A stretch of 64,000 nucleotides of DNA from Candidatus Bathyarchaeota archaeon. GTDB lineage: Archaea > Thermoproteota > Bathyarchaeia > Bathyarchaeales > Bathycorpusculaceae. Shown piece after piece: positions 25,918 through 34,456 of this stretch. The stretch is taken from contig JAOZHZ010000028.1 of the NCBI GenBank assembly GCA_026014615.1, positions 124,001 to 188,000 on the forward strand, in the 5' to 3' direction. Within the stretch, counting starts at the first letter, position 1. Each line of letters begins with the position of its first letter. Below the pieces are notes generated by a model that was given only the letters and a program-made list of their open reading frames with translations, searched no databases and was not told where the DNA came from. The translations under genes were made by a program, and so were the position numbers.

Positions 25918-26940
25918 ATGGATATCCTGATTGATGACATCGGAAGCTTTCCCTTGCCCAGCTCGGTGAACCGAGAAGATTTTAGCCGTGCTTATGTTGG
26001 GGCAAGAGATGCCTTAGCCGCGGGTGAAGATGTGGGTGCAGCTGCTTTTTTGAGGGTGAACTTTCGTGATGTTGTGCTTGAGTCTTTCAGGAAGAAACTG
26101 CAGACAGGGCTTGATGTAGTTAATTATCCGCAGCATTATGACGGGATTAAGCAGGTAGGAGACCTCCTCCATAAAGCGATGGATAAAGGCACTTTTGTGG
26201 TTGATGATAAGGACGCTTTTTTGCCTGAAGTCCGCGTGATAAGCCAAGAAGCAAAGGTTTTGAGTGAAGAATTTGGCAAGAAAATTTTGTTGCGGGTTTC
26301 CCTGTTTGGTCCGATGGAGCAGTACCTCAAAGAAATCGGAACCACACCCTACACCGACGTTTTAGACGGATTCGCAGAGACAATTAGGCGTTTCGCCAAA
26401 AACTCTGTCATAGACACAAAGTACCTTAAAACCGAAGCCGTCTGCATTGATGAACCCAGCTTTGGTTTCCTTAACATCGACGCAGAAAAAGACGTCATAC
26501 AGGAAACTTTGGAGAAAGCCCTTGATTTCCAAGGAGCTGCCAGACAAATTCACCTTCACTCCTCGGTTAGGCTTCCTGACTTGCTGCAGATAAAAAATCT
26601 TGACGTGTTAACCTTCGAGTACGCTGCTTCCCCCAAAAACATCGAAGGCGTCTCCAAACGGATGCTGGAAGCCGCCGACAAGCATGTGCGTGTGGGGGTT
26701 GCCCGAACAGACATCGACACCATTTTGGCGGAACTGCACGACCAAGGCATACCGCAGCCGACAGCAGAGCAACTCGTCGAAAGCGAAGAAACCATAAGGA
26801 AGCGGTTTGTTTTCGCGAAGGAAAAGTTTGGCGACCGCATGACTTTCACGGGCCCAGACTGCGGGTTAGGAAGCTGGCCCAGTCAAGAAGCCGCCCAACT
26901 GGTTTTGACGCGAACCGTTCGGGCAGTCAAACACGTCTAA
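25918..26940 (+). CDS. MetE-like cobalamin-independent methionine synthase (archaeal core type)
   Basis: A 340-residue TIM-barrel protein matching the catalytic half of MetE: IGSFPLP at the start, AVCIDEPSFGF, FEYAASPKNIE and TGPDCGLGSWP. Archaeal core MetE enzymes make methionine from homocysteine using a methyl-corrinoid donor. The zinc site looks altered: the usual His-x-Cys segment reads IHLHSSVR, with His but no Cys, while the distal Glu and Cys remain. The ATG overlaps a leaderless-type TATA context. It stands alone. Confidence 0.75.
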   Translation: MDILIDDIGSFPLPSSVNREDFSRAYVGARDALAAGEDVGAAAFLRVNFRDVVLESFRKKLQTGLDVVNYPQHYDGIKQVGDLLHKAMDKGTFVVDDKDAFLPEVRVISQEAKVLSEEFGKKILLRVSLFGPMEQYLKEIGTTPYTDVLDGFAETIRRFAKNSVIDTKYLKTEAVCIDEPSFGFLNIDAEKDVIQETLEKALDFQGAARQIHLHSSVRLPDLLQIKNLDVLTFEYAASPKNIEGVSKRMLEAADKHVRVGVARTDIDTILAELHDQGIPQPTAEQLVESEETIRKRFVFAKEKFGDRMTFTGPDCGLGSWPSQEAAQLVLTRTVRAVKHV

Positions 26941-27089
26941 CCCACGTTTTTCTTGTTTCAGTTTGTCCAGTCAGGTTCTATTGAGGTCATTTGATAGAAA
27001 TTCACTCGCAAAAAGGGGTGGCGCCTTTGCTCGGATGCCCCTTGCATTTTAGCATGTTTTTGGTTGCAGAATCGGTCAATAGGGTAGAC

Positions 27090-27150
27090 CCCCCTATCGT
27101 TTCTGCATAGAATTTCTAATAGCATCCAAATAGAAGCCAAATAGCCTCGT
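27090..27150 (+). repeat. Copy 1 of a roughly 61-bp dispersed intergenic repeat
   Basis: Aligned without gaps to 50131-50191, 55 of 61 positions agree. Both copies start with CCCCCTATCGTTTCTGCATA and contain an internal direct repeat CCAAATAG-AAG-CCAAATAG. Both lie downstream of a plus-strand gene with the same orientation. No hairpin, coding frame or known box motif explains it. Confidence 0.85.
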
Positions 27151-27234
27151 TGTTTAGCCGTGTTTAGGGTTTGATTGTGGTGTTATGAATAACAAAATAT
27201 ACCCCGCCGCCCTCTACAAGGCTCTGAGTGGTTA

Positions 27235-27501
27235 ATGATGTCTGAGAAGCGTCGTTCCTCGGGTGAGGTTGAAGTTGACTTTGACAGGCTTGGTCGCATC
27301 GGCAATAAGATAAATGAGCTCTTATGCAGGAAAACTAAAGGTGCAGCAGAGGCGTATGCTGTTTTGCGTTTTCTGTGTGTTTATTATGAAGAGGATTTAG
27401 GAATTGCTTTCGCACCTGAATTTGAGGAAGAACTGCATAGGGTAATTAAGAAATTGCTGGAAAGCCAAGGCGAGCAGAGAAAACCTGATGCTGCCCAATA
27501 A
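27235..27501 (+). CDS. Small hypothetical helical protein
   Basis: An 88-residue acidic, probably all-helical protein (FDRLGRIGNKINELLCRKTK, then AYAVLRFLCVYYEED). No family recognised. A TATA-like AAAATATA about 40 bases before the ATG supports expression. It converges on moaA with a 6-base gap between stops. Confidence 0.5.
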   Translation: MMSEKRRSSGEVEVDFDRLGRIGNKINELLCRKTKGAAEAYAVLRFLCVYYEEDLGIAFAPEFEEELHRVIKKLLESQGEQRKPDAAQ

Positions 27502-27507
27502 TGGGTT

Positions 27508-28452
27508 TCAGTTTTGTGTTTGCAGTGGTTTGTTGTAGGGTTCTCGTAGCTGGTTTGCCTGCAGGAATAGCTTCTTAAGTTCCTCGTCCGTTGCCCCGTT
27601 TCTCATAGGTGTTAGGATATCTGTTAGGTTGTCGTTGCGCATTAGGCAGGGTTTGAGTTTGCCGTCGCTAGTTACCCGCATGCGTGTGCAGTGCATGCAG
27701 AAGTCGCAGTTCTCCGTCGGATGCACCACCTCCACCGTTACGTCTGGCAAATGATAAATCAAGCGGTTATGCATCAGCCGCCGCGTCTCAATCTTTACTG
27801 CCTTGTCGCGCAGCATGGCTTCTTGCTCGGTTAAGAAGCGGTGATGCTTGGAGTAGTAGTCGTTGCTTACGTTGATGGGGTCTAACTCGATAAGTTGCAG
27901 AATCACACCCATATCACGCGCGAAATTAATCATCTCAGGCACATCGTCAACGTTCACGCCTCTAAGAACCACCATGTTCAGCTTAATCAAAGGGAAACCT
28001 GCTTCGATGGCAGCTTTAACTCCCACGAGGGCATTTTCAAGTTTCCCACCTGTCAGTTTACTGTAGGTTTCCAGATTCAACGTAGGCAAACTGATGTTAA
28101 CGCGTTTCAAACCTGCCTTTCGTAACGGTACAGCTAACTCGTCCAGAAGCATCCCATTTGTGGTCATCGAAAGGTCACTCAGGCCAGGAATCGCCGCAAT
28201 CGCTTTGACCAGTTCGCAAACGTCTTGACGCATCAACGGCTCGCCTCCAGTCAACTTAATCCTGTAAATGCCTAAGCTGACAGCAGTTTCCGCTATGCGA
28301 ACAATTTCTGGCAGGGTCATTTTTTCCGCGGAGACGTTAGCGCGTTTAACTTCGCCTTCGCGGTGGCAGTATGTGCATTTTAAGTTGCATCGCTGTGTAA
28401 TTGAAATTCTAAGATTTAGCAGAGGACGTCCGCAGTTATCCTTTAAAACCAT
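27508..28452 (-). CDS. moaA: GTP 3',8-cyclase (molybdopterin synthesis)
   Basis: A radical SAM enzyme with the N-terminal cluster motif CNLKCTYC (about residue 18) and the C-terminal second cluster CDFCMHCTRMRVTSDGKLKPC. It converts GTP to the cyclic intermediate that MoaC turns into cyclic pyranopterin phosphate. Last gene of cdc6-HTH-moaC-moaB-moaA; 2 bases separate it from moaB. Confidence 0.93.
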   Translation of the reverse strand: MVLKDNCGRPLLNLRISITQRCNLKCTYCHREGEVKRANVSAEKMTLPEIVRIAETAVSLGIYRIKLTGGEPLMRQDVCELVKAIAAIPGLSDLSMTTNGMLLDELAVPLRKAGLKRVNISLPTLNLETYSKLTGGKLENALVGVKAAIEAGFPLIKLNMVVLRGVNVDDVPEMINFARDMGVILQLIELDPINVSNDYYSKHHRFLTEQEAMLRDKAVKIETRRLMHNRLIYHLPDVTVEVVHPTENCDFCMHCTRMRVTSDGKLKPCLMRNDNLTDILTPMRNGATDEELKKLFLQANQLREPYNKPLQTQN

Positions 28453-28454
28453 CG

Positions 28455-28985
28455 TTATTCCCGAGCATGCTTAACGATATGACCAACCTCGGGAGATATA
28501 AGCCGTTCGACTGCAATTTGAACAGCGTCAGGGGAACCCGGTATACAAAACAGCGCCTTCCCTTTGGCAACGCCCGCCACCGCGCGGGACATAACCGCAG
28601 ACGACCCATGCCTATCGAAGCTGAGGCGACGGAAAAACTCGCCAAAACCCGGCAGCGTCTTATCAAAAAACGGGGAAACCGCCTCGACGGTTACATCTTT
28701 AGGGGCAACACCTGTGCCGCCACTGAAAACTGCTGCTTCCACGCCGCCATTGTCCAAAACGCTGGAGACGGCGTGGTCAATCATGGCTTTGTCGTCGGAA
28801 ACCACGCGCCTAAACAGCACTGTGTGCCCCGCCGCTTTAAGCAGCGCCTCAATGGTGTCTCCGGAAACGTCCGTGGTGTCTTCGCCTTTCTGCATGGCTT
28901 GGTAACGGCTTGTGCTGCATATGAAAACTGCAAAATTCACTTTCCGCGGGGTATGTGCCTTGTGGATTTTGGTGGTTTCACTCAA
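28455..28985 (-). CDS. moaB: Molybdopterin adenylyltransferase-type MoaB
   Basis: MoaB/MogA fold: FSGGTGVAPKDVTVEAV and LPGFGEFFRRLSF, plus LFCIPGSPDAVQIA near the end. It adenylates molybdopterin before metal insertion. It starts 3 bases after moaC ends and is followed by moaA, giving three adjacent steps of molybdenum or tungsten cofactor synthesis. Confidence 0.93.
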   Translation of the reverse strand: MSETTKIHKAHTPRKVNFAVFICSTSRYQAMQKGEDTTDVSGDTIEALLKAAGHTVLFRRVVSDDKAMIDHAVSSVLDNGGVEAAVFSGGTGVAPKDVTVEAVSPFFDKTLPGFGEFFRRLSFDRHGSSAVMSRAVAGVAKGKALFCIPGSPDAVQIAVERLISPEVGHIVKHARE

Positions 28986-28988
28986 AGG

Positions 28989-29426
28989 TTACACCTGCTT
29001 GAACTTTTTAACCACATGAATATTCTCGAGAGCCGTGCTTGGGTACTGACCCACAGCGTCCTTCTCGTACTGCTTAGTCATATCCCAAACAGTAAGTAAC
29101 GCCACAGAAACTGCCGTGAGCGCTTCCATCTCCACACCTGTCTGCGCTTTAGTTTTAACAACCGCGGTTACTTCAACTTCTGCTTCGCTTACAACTTTGG
29201 CTTCTACGTCCACCTTTGTAAGCGGCAAAGGATGGCAAAGCGGAACCAGCTCGCTGCATTTCTTGGCAGCTAAAATCCCTGCAATCTTCGCTGAATACAA
29301 CGGGTCACCTTTAGCGGTTTTTCCTTCACGCACAAGAGCAATCGTGGCGGGTTTTAGTTTGATTTTTCCTGTTGCGGTGGCTTCACGAAATATTTCGGGC
29401 TTAGCGGATACGTCAACCATGGTCAA
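28989..29426 (-). CDS. moaC: Cyclic pyranopterin monophosphate synthase
   Basis: Standard MoaC residues are visible: MVDVSAKPE at the start, CSELVPLCHPLPLTKVDV (catalytic His/Lys region) and TGVEMEALTAVSVALLTVWDM. The frame extends to 29477 through the end of the upstream HTH gene. A TTG at 29426 (9 bases after GGAGG) or ATG 29420 gives the family N-terminus. Confidence 0.93.
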   Translation of the reverse strand: MTMVDVSAKPEIFREATATGKIKLKPATIALVREGKTAKGDPLYSAKIAGILAAKKCSELVPLCHPLPLTKVDVEAKVVSEAEVEVTAVVKTKAQTGVEMEALTAVSVALLTVWDMTKQYEKDAVGQYPSTALENIHVVKKFKQV

Positions 29427-29446
29427 AGTGTTTTTCCTCCATTTTG

Positions 29447-29725
29447 TTATTTTTTGTTGGCTTCGTTTTCTTCCCAAACTTCAATCAGTTCTTGCACGAC
29501 TTTTGCTTTGGGGGAAGTTTGATTAAACCTGTACATGCGGATTCTTCCATATGTTCTTTGCTGTAGGATACCTTCCGATTCAAGAACCTGTAGATGCCGG
29601 CTTGTCGTGGTGAAGTTTACGCCTATGCGTCGGGCAACATCAGACACGTTCAACTCGCCCAGCCTAGCGACCAGCTTGAGTATTTTCATCCGCGGTTTCG
29701 AAGAGAAAACTTCCTCTAACTCCAC
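29447..29725 (-). CDS. ArsR-type winged-helix regulator between cdc6 and moaC
   Basis: A 92-residue winged helix (VSDVARRIGVNFTTTSRHLQVLESEGIL) of the ArsR type with a short acidic tail and no cysteine cluster. It starts with GTG inside the last codons of cdc6 (10-bp overlap) and ends 20 bases before moaC. It may control this operon or the molybdopterin genes; no operator is visible. Confidence 0.8.
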   Translation of the reverse strand: MELEEVFSSKPRMKILKLVARLGELNVSDVARRIGVNFTTTSRHLQVLESEGILQQRTYGRIRMYRFNQTSPKAKVVQELIEVWEENEANKK

Positions 29726-30921
29726 ATGCTTCCCCTTCTACCTCTTTCAAGAATCAACCGCAACGCCTTCGCCAACTCCTCAGCAGAAACCGAAGGCAAA
29801 TAAACCCGCGTTGACCGCCCCCGTGTACCTTCCCCAGAAACCTCAGACTTCAAGAAACCAAGTGCTGAGAACCTCTTCTGATAGTTCCATAGCTGTGTGT
29901 GGCTGACGGGTTTCTCGTCGAATTCTTCACAGGCAACCGTGTAAGCCTGCTCAATCTCCGTTAACGTAGTATAAGCTTCAGTGCTTTCTGAGAAGACTTC
30001 GGCGGCGCCAAGCAGAAACAGTTGCTCGTGAAGCCCCAAACCTTCTAGTTCGCTTTTAGGCAAAGTGGGAATTATGCTGGAAACGGCTTTGCGGACACAT
30101 TCAGGCGTCACCTGCTCCAAATCTTCAGCGTCAGCGTATTTGCCTGCCCTCCAAAGCAACTCGATTCCGAAACGGGCGTTCCCGCTTTCGTCCTGCGCCA
30201 AATCCGCGGCAAGAGACAACACATCTTCAGGTACCGCAGAGGGCTCAAAAGCTAACCCCACACGTTCCCCAAGAATGTCAACAAGCTGGTCTTTTCCGTA
30301 CCGTTCCAAACGAACCACATTACGCTGCAAGGTACTTCGAGCGCTGTCATCGAGCCGTTTGGTGGATTCTAAGCCGCGCATAATACACACAAGAGAGACG
30401 CGTTGAGGCTTGTTCTGCCGCATTTCCTGCATCCGAGTCAAATTGTACACCGCATCAGAGCCTTCCGCTTCAATTAAACTGTCGAACTCGTCTAAAGCCA
30501 GAATCACGAAAGCGTTCTCTTCGTCTAAATGCTGCAAAAGCGCCCGCAACAGCTCTTCAGCGCCGTAGCCTCTCGTCGGAAACGTAGGCTTCAAAACAGT
30601 CAGCGCGTGTTGCAGGATAAGAAAAAGTTTGCCACGGTACTCGCGGCAGTTAATATGCACGTAGTGAAGGTTTACTTGGCGTTTATGTGCTTCCACTACG
30701 ATGTCTGCGCCAAAACGTTGGCACAACGCTGTTTTTCCTGTGCCGATTTCTCCTGTTACGATGACGCGTTGCGCCATTTTGTCGGGTATTTGTAGCAGGA
30801 AGTTGAAGAATTCCCTGAGCAGGCGGTGTTCTTTTTCGCGGTGAGGCAGGCGGCTTGGAACGTAGTTTATGTCCAGTTTTGATTCGTCGTGGAACACACT
30901 GTGACGGAACTTCACTGCCAA
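29716..30921 (-). CDS. cdc6: Orc1/Cdc6 replication initiator
   Basis: AAA+ initiator with Walker A TGEIGTGKTALCQ (about residue 56), Walker B FVILALDEFDSL, sensor motif IMRGL and the C-terminal winged helix (AYTTLTEIEQAYTVACEE to RFSALGFLKSEV). It binds origin DNA and loads the MCM helicase. First gene of an operon that continues into an HTH gene and moaCBA. The upstream intergenic stretch (30922-31033) is short and shows no clear ORB repeats. Confidence 0.92.
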   Translation of the reverse strand: MAVKFRHSVFHDESKLDINYVPSRLPHREKEHRLLREFFNFLLQIPDKMAQRVIVTGEIGTGKTALCQRFGADIVVEAHKRQVNLHYVHINCREYRGKLFLILQHALTVLKPTFPTRGYGAEELLRALLQHLDEENAFVILALDEFDSLIEAEGSDAVYNLTRMQEMRQNKPQRVSLVCIMRGLESTKRLDDSARSTLQRNVVRLERYGKDQLVDILGERVGLAFEPSAVPEDVLSLAADLAQDESGNARFGIELLWRAGKYADAEDLEQVTPECVRKAVSSIIPTLPKSELEGLGLHEQLFLLGAAEVFSESTEAYTTLTEIEQAYTVACEEFDEKPVSHTQLWNYQKRFSALGFLKSEVSGEGTRGRSTRVYLPSVSAEELAKALRLILERGRRGSMWS

Positions 30922-31019
30922 ACCTCAAGTTGTGCCTAAGACACCATAAAGCACATTTTGTTAGTTAATTAGTTTTTTAGAAGCTAACCCTAATAAACCC
31001 ATCAGAACCTGACAAGAAC

Positions 31020-31025
31020 AAAAAA
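31020..31025 (-). terminator. U-tract terminator after citrate synthase
   Basis: Six T residues on the minus strand, 9-14 bases after the citrate synthase stop, followed by further T-rich sequence; typical of archaeal termination. Confidence 0.45.
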
Positions 31026-31033
31026 GGGCTGGG

Positions 31034-32164
31034 TTATCTTTGGTCGAGGGGAACAAAGGCTTTCCCGAACTCACCCACATATTTTGTTGACGGTCTAAGC
31101 AAAACTGCGTCTTCGTATTGTTCCAGTATGTGGGCAGTCCATCCTGAGATTCTGCTTGCGGAGAAAAACGGCGTGAAGAATTCGAAGGGAACACCCAACG
31201 AGTTCAAGGTTACCGCGGCGTAGAAGTCCACGTTGGGGAAAATCTTCTTTTTCTCATGAACCACCGTTTCAATCTTCATGGAGAGATTGTACAGGTTTGA
31301 GCTTTTGCGGCAACATAAATGCTCAGCCATACCGCGGAGGTGTTTGGTTCGGGGGTCTTCTGTTTTGTATATGCGGTGACCAAAACCCATTATCTTTTTC
31401 CTATCAGCTAACATGCCTTGTATGTAGTCTTCCACTTCTTCCTCAGTGTTGATGTCATCCAACATATACATTACTTTCTCGCTTGCCCCACCGTGCAGTG
31501 GACCTTTAAGCGTTCCAATGGCAGAAGTCACAGCTGAATACACATCGGAATTGGTGCTTGCGGTAACCCGCGCCGCAAACGTTGACGCGTTAAACCCGTG
31601 ATCCGCATGAAGTGTCATAAAACGGTCGATAGCGTTCTTCTCTTCCTCGTCAGCTTTGCTTCCTCTAAACATGAAAAGAAAGTTCTCGGAGAAACAAAAC
31701 TCCTTCGAGGGCTCCAAGAGCTTCTGATTATTGCGTAGCCTATGAAAGGCAGCTACTAAGGTAGGTACCTTGGCAACTAGCCGCATAGCGCGTCTTTTGT
31801 TGGCAGCCTCCGAGTTGTCCTTGTATTCAGGGTCATATTGGCTAAGCCGCGAGACTTCAGTGCGTAAAACTTCCATCGGATGACATTGCTTCGGGGTGGA
31901 TTTAAGGCATTTTATTATTTGACTGGGCAGAGTCATCTCTGACACAAGAAACGCCTTAAATTCAGTCAACTCTTGCTTTGTAGGTAATCTTTTGTTTATC
32001 AACAAATACGTTACTTCTTCGTAGCAGACCTTCTCTACGAGGTCGTCGATGTCGTAGCCTAAATAGTAAAGGGCACCATTAGGGTCAACAAAGCTTATGC
32101 GTGTTTCGGCAGCGTGGACGTTTCTTAACCCGCGCACCACTACTTTTTCAGTACCATCTATCAT
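31034..32164 (-). CDS. gltA: Citrate synthase
   Basis: The 376-residue protein has all three catalytic residues in their usual motifs: His in LHADHGFNAS (about residue 187), His in GFGHRIYKTEDPR and Asp in NVDFYAAVTLNSLG, plus GPLHGGASEKV. It condenses oxaloacetate with acetyl-CoA. The length is that of the short archaeal/bacterial homodimer. GGAGA lies about 8 bases before the ATG. It is monocistronic. Confidence 0.95.
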   Translation of the reverse strand: MIDGTEKVVVRGLRNVHAAETRISFVDPNGALYYLGYDIDDLVEKVCYEEVTYLLINKRLPTKQELTEFKAFLVSEMTLPSQIIKCLKSTPKQCHPMEVLRTEVSRLSQYDPEYKDNSEAANKRRAMRLVAKVPTLVAAFHRLRNNQKLLEPSKEFCFSENFLFMFRGSKADEEEKNAIDRFMTLHADHGFNASTFAARVTASTNSDVYSAVTSAIGTLKGPLHGGASEKVMYMLDDINTEEEVEDYIQGMLADRKKIMGFGHRIYKTEDPRTKHLRGMAEHLCCRKSSNLYNLSMKIETVVHEKKKIFPNVDFYAAVTLNSLGVPFEFFTPFFSASRISGWTAHILEQYEDAVLLRPSTKYVGEFGKAFVPLDQR

Positions 32165-32547
32165 TCTTATTTCTCCGTGAGTTTCATTTGACCGTCTGCA
32201 GAAACTACTCTGAGGTCAAAACGCATTCTGTCAAGTGTGTCCTTTCATGTCCTGAATGCAGATAAAAGGCTATCAAGCGCACCCTTAAAACCTTTCCCGT
32301 AATTCACCCCTAATAAGACGTGCTAATAAGTATTAAGTTAGAGCAAAAACGACTATAGGAAAGAAGTAGCCGCAACAATCCTTGAGGCTGTAAAGAAGGG
32401 AATAACCAGTGAAGTAAGTAAAAACTAATGTCACACTATCGAAAAAACCTGAAACCTAAACATTCGCAACGAAAGGAAGAGTGATGTCACATGGAGGATA
32501 TCGCATAAAAAAGTTTTTAAATCCAGTATGTACTGTGTTCTTTCGTC
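32165..32547. other. Intergenic region between citrate synthase and pdaD
   Basis: Divergent promoters: gltA leader on the left; on the right, a TATA box TTTTTAAAT just before 32522 placed for a leaderless pdaD mRNA. Around 32350-32428 a start-less frame reads NDYRKEVAATILEAVKKGI, resembling the beginning of an archaeal winged-helix regulator; it may be a gene remnant. Two ATGTCACA boxes (about 32428 and 32484) are of unknown meaning. Confidence 0.4.
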
Positions 32548-33108
32548 ATGATACCCAAATACTTCTTCCTAACTAAAGGCGTAGGACGACACAAAGAGCA
32601 ACTTCAATCTTTCGAGTTGGCACTGCGAGACGCAGGCATACACCACTGCAACCTTGTCGCTGTCTCAAGCATTGTGCCCCCAGGATGCGAACTGCTTCCA
32701 CGGGAAAAAGGCTTAAAGATGATGAGTCCAGGCGAAATAACTTTTGTAGTCATCGCCAGAAACGCCACCAACGAACCTCATAGGCTAGTTGCTTCCTCCA
32801 TAGGCGTTGCAATTCCCTCAGGCAAAAACCAGTACGGTTACCTATCAGAACACCACAGCTTCGGACAAACTGACGACACAGCAGGCGACTACTCCGAAGA
32901 CCTAGCAGCCACCATGCTTGCCACAACCATGGGCATCCAATTCGACCCCGAAACCGCATGGGACGAACGAAAACAGCTTTTCAAAACCAGCGGCTTAATA
33001 ATTAAAACCGCCAACATCACACAAACAGCCATCGGCGACAAAAACGGTCTTTGGACAACGGCTATTGCAGCAGCGGTTTTTGTGCCTGCAGAAAACGGTA
33101 AACTCTAA
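32548..33108 (+). CDS. pdaD: Pyruvoyl-dependent arginine decarboxylase
   Basis: Archaeal PvlArgDC: residues 38-45 AVSSIVPP contain the Ser-Ser pair (40/41) where the chain cleaves itself to make the pyruvoyl group. [18 protein letters not shown] and the C-terminal [13 protein letters not shown] match the family. It makes agmatine, the first step of archaeal polyamine synthesis. The ATG is about 27 bases after the TATA box, so the mRNA is probably leaderless. A hairpin plus T-rich terminator follows. Confidence 0.95.
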   Translation: MIPKYFFLTKGVGRHKEQLQSFELALRDAGIHHCNLVAVSSIVPPGCELLPREKGLKMMSPGEITFVVIARNATNEPHRLVASSIGVAIPSGKNQYGYLSEHHSFGQTDDTAGDYSEDLAATMLATTMGIQFDPETAWDERKQLFKTSGLIIKTANITQTAIGDKNGLWTTAIAAAVFVPAENGKL

Positions 33109-33123
33109 ACGTCCACGTGAGAA

Positions 33124-33156
33124 GTTAGGTTCTAACGCTTCTTCTTTTTCTTTTAT
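33124..33156 (+). terminator. Hairpin and T-rich terminator after pdaD
   Basis: GTTAG/CTAAC arms with a 3-base loop (33124-33136) are followed by a pyrimidine stretch with several T runs up to about 33155. Confidence 0.6.
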
Positions 33157-33201
33157 TATAAAATTCTACATTTAAAAAGGGAAGAAAGGGTTTTGCGGGG
33201 G

Positions 33202-33471
33202 TTAACGTTTGCGGGCATCTATTATTCCACGGCATATGTCGGCGTACTCACAGTATTCTAAACAGGCAGCGGTTTTTTCGGGACGTTTCCATTCTGCTCC
33301 ACATTCCGTGCATGTGGTTTGGTCTTCGTCACTCCAAATTTCCAAGTCACTACCGCAAACGTGACATTTAATGTAGGATGGTTTTGGTTGAAGCAGGTCG
33401 TGTAGTCCAGGGCAAGTTTGAGGGTTCTTCTCTATTGGCTTGTCTTTAGAGCTCAACGATTTCACCTCCAA
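33202..33471 (-). CDS. Small zinc-ribbon protein
   Basis: An 89-residue protein with CHVCG and CTECGAEW, a classical four-Cys zinc ribbon, followed by further cysteines in CLEYCEYADICRG that could bind another metal. Overlaps the ferredoxin gene upstream by 26 bases, so it is part of the ArsR-ferredoxin operon. Function unknown. Confidence 0.7.
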   Translation of the reverse strand: MEVKSLSSKDKPIEKNPQTCPGLHDLLQPKPSYIKCHVCGSDLEIWSDEDQTTCTECGAEWKRPEKTAACLEYCEYADICRGIIDARKR

Positions 33472-34108
33472 CCTTTATTTCGTACTCTGTAACTGGGATT
33501 TGTTTGCCTGAAGCTTGGAGCGCCTTGTCGACTGCCCACTTCAAGCCCGTGCAGCAGGGTACCTCCATGTGAACAACCGTTATGCCCGCCACGTTGTTGT
33601 GTTTGAGAATTTCCGTTAGCTTCTCTGCGTAGGAACGCGCGTCATTAAATTTTGGGCAGCCGATGACTACCCTTTTCCCAGGCAACAGGGTGCTGTGGAA
33701 GTTTTGGAGAGCCACTGGCGCGCAGTCAGCGGTAATTAGCAGTTCTGCGTTTTCGTAGAAGGGCGCCTTTGGGGGTACGAGGTTGATTTTTACGGGCCAC
33801 TGCGGCTTTGTAGGGGCGGCAGGAGGAGGGGTGACAGCAGGTTTCGCTGATTGTTTTGCTTGGGCTTTTCGTTTCAGGTATTCGTGAACTTCTTTCTCGT
33901 TGAAGGCTTCAGCTTCCCGCTCTGTAATGGTTATGGCGCCTTGGGGGCAATGACCTAGACATGCACCTAAACCATCGCAGTAGGTGTCTTTGACTATTTT
34001 GGCTTTTCCATTCACTATTTGGAGGGCGCCTTCTACGCAGTTAGGGATACATTGGCCGCACCCGTTACAGAGTTCCTCGTTAATGTTTACGATTTTTCTT
34101 CTAACCAT
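33446..34108 (-). CDS. Two-cluster ferredoxin fused to a second cysteine-containing domain
   Basis: The N-terminal part (about residues 5-62) has two 4Fe-4S motifs: CNGCGQCIPNC and CDGLGACLGHC, the latter with irregular spacing. After a Pro/Ala linker, the C-terminal domain (about 105-220) contains ADCAPVA, VVIGCPKFND and MEVPCCTGL, cysteines that may hold another cofactor. The protein family is seen in anaerobes beside ArsR regulators. Overlaps arsR by 8 bases and the zinc-ribbon gene by 26. Confidence 0.8.
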   Translation of the reverse strand: MVRRKIVNINEELCNGCGQCIPNCVEGALQIVNGKAKIVKDTYCDGLGACLGHCPQGAITITEREAEAFNEKEVHEYLKRKAQAKQSAKPAVTPPPAAPTKPQWPVKINLVPPKAPFYENAELLITADCAPVALQNFHSTLLPGKRVVIGCPKFNDARSYAEKLTEILKHNNVAGITVVHMEVPCCTGLKWAVDKALQASGKQIPVTEYEIKVGGEIVEL

Positions 34109-34430
34109 TCTGTTTCTCTCCTTGGAGACATTTTCCGCCTTTAGGGCAGAACTTTTCGGCGTGGTTTTCTATGGCGCGGAATATGGGGTCTAAGGTTTCG
34201 CGGTTGACGGAGTACACGTGTTTTCTGCCGTGGTTTTCGATGTGTACGAAGTTACAGGAAAGAAGCGGTTTGAGGTTGTGGGATATCATGCTTTGTTCTT
34301 GTCCGAGTGTTTGGGCGAGTTCGTTGACGCTCATAGGTTGTTTCATTAGTTGTTCGAGGGCAGCGAGTCGTGTGGGGTTTGCAAGGTTAGAGAAGAATCG
34401 GTGGCAGATTGTTGTTAGTCCTTTTTTCAT
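34101..34430 (-). CDS. ArsR-family repressor with C-terminal cysteines
   Basis: A 109-residue winged helix (NPTRLAALEQLMK, SVNELAQTLGQEQSMISHNLKPL). A Cys pair in the tail FCPKGGKCLQG, and a Cys near the start, suit a metal- or redox-sensing site. First gene of the ArsR, ferredoxin, zinc-ribbon operon. A typical ArsR/SmtB-like operator overlaps its promoter. Confidence 0.87.
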   Translation of the reverse strand: MKKGLTTICHRFFSNLANPTRLAALEQLMKQPMSVNELAQTLGQEQSMISHNLKPLLSCNFVHIENHGRKHVYSVNRETLDPIFRAIENHAEKFCPKGGKCLQGEKQNG

Positions 34431-34456
34431 GGTTCACGCCTTTCAGTTCGTAATGG

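Noticed and set aside
26941-27089. Hairpin AAGGGG/CCCCTT downstream of the MetE-like gene
   Set aside because: Six-base arms with a 19-base loop are too weak to claim a terminator or structured RNA.
30922-31033. Replication origin next to cdc6
   Set aside because: Only 112 bases, partly AT-rich, with no clear ORB-type repeats or unwinding element; the origin may lie elsewhere.
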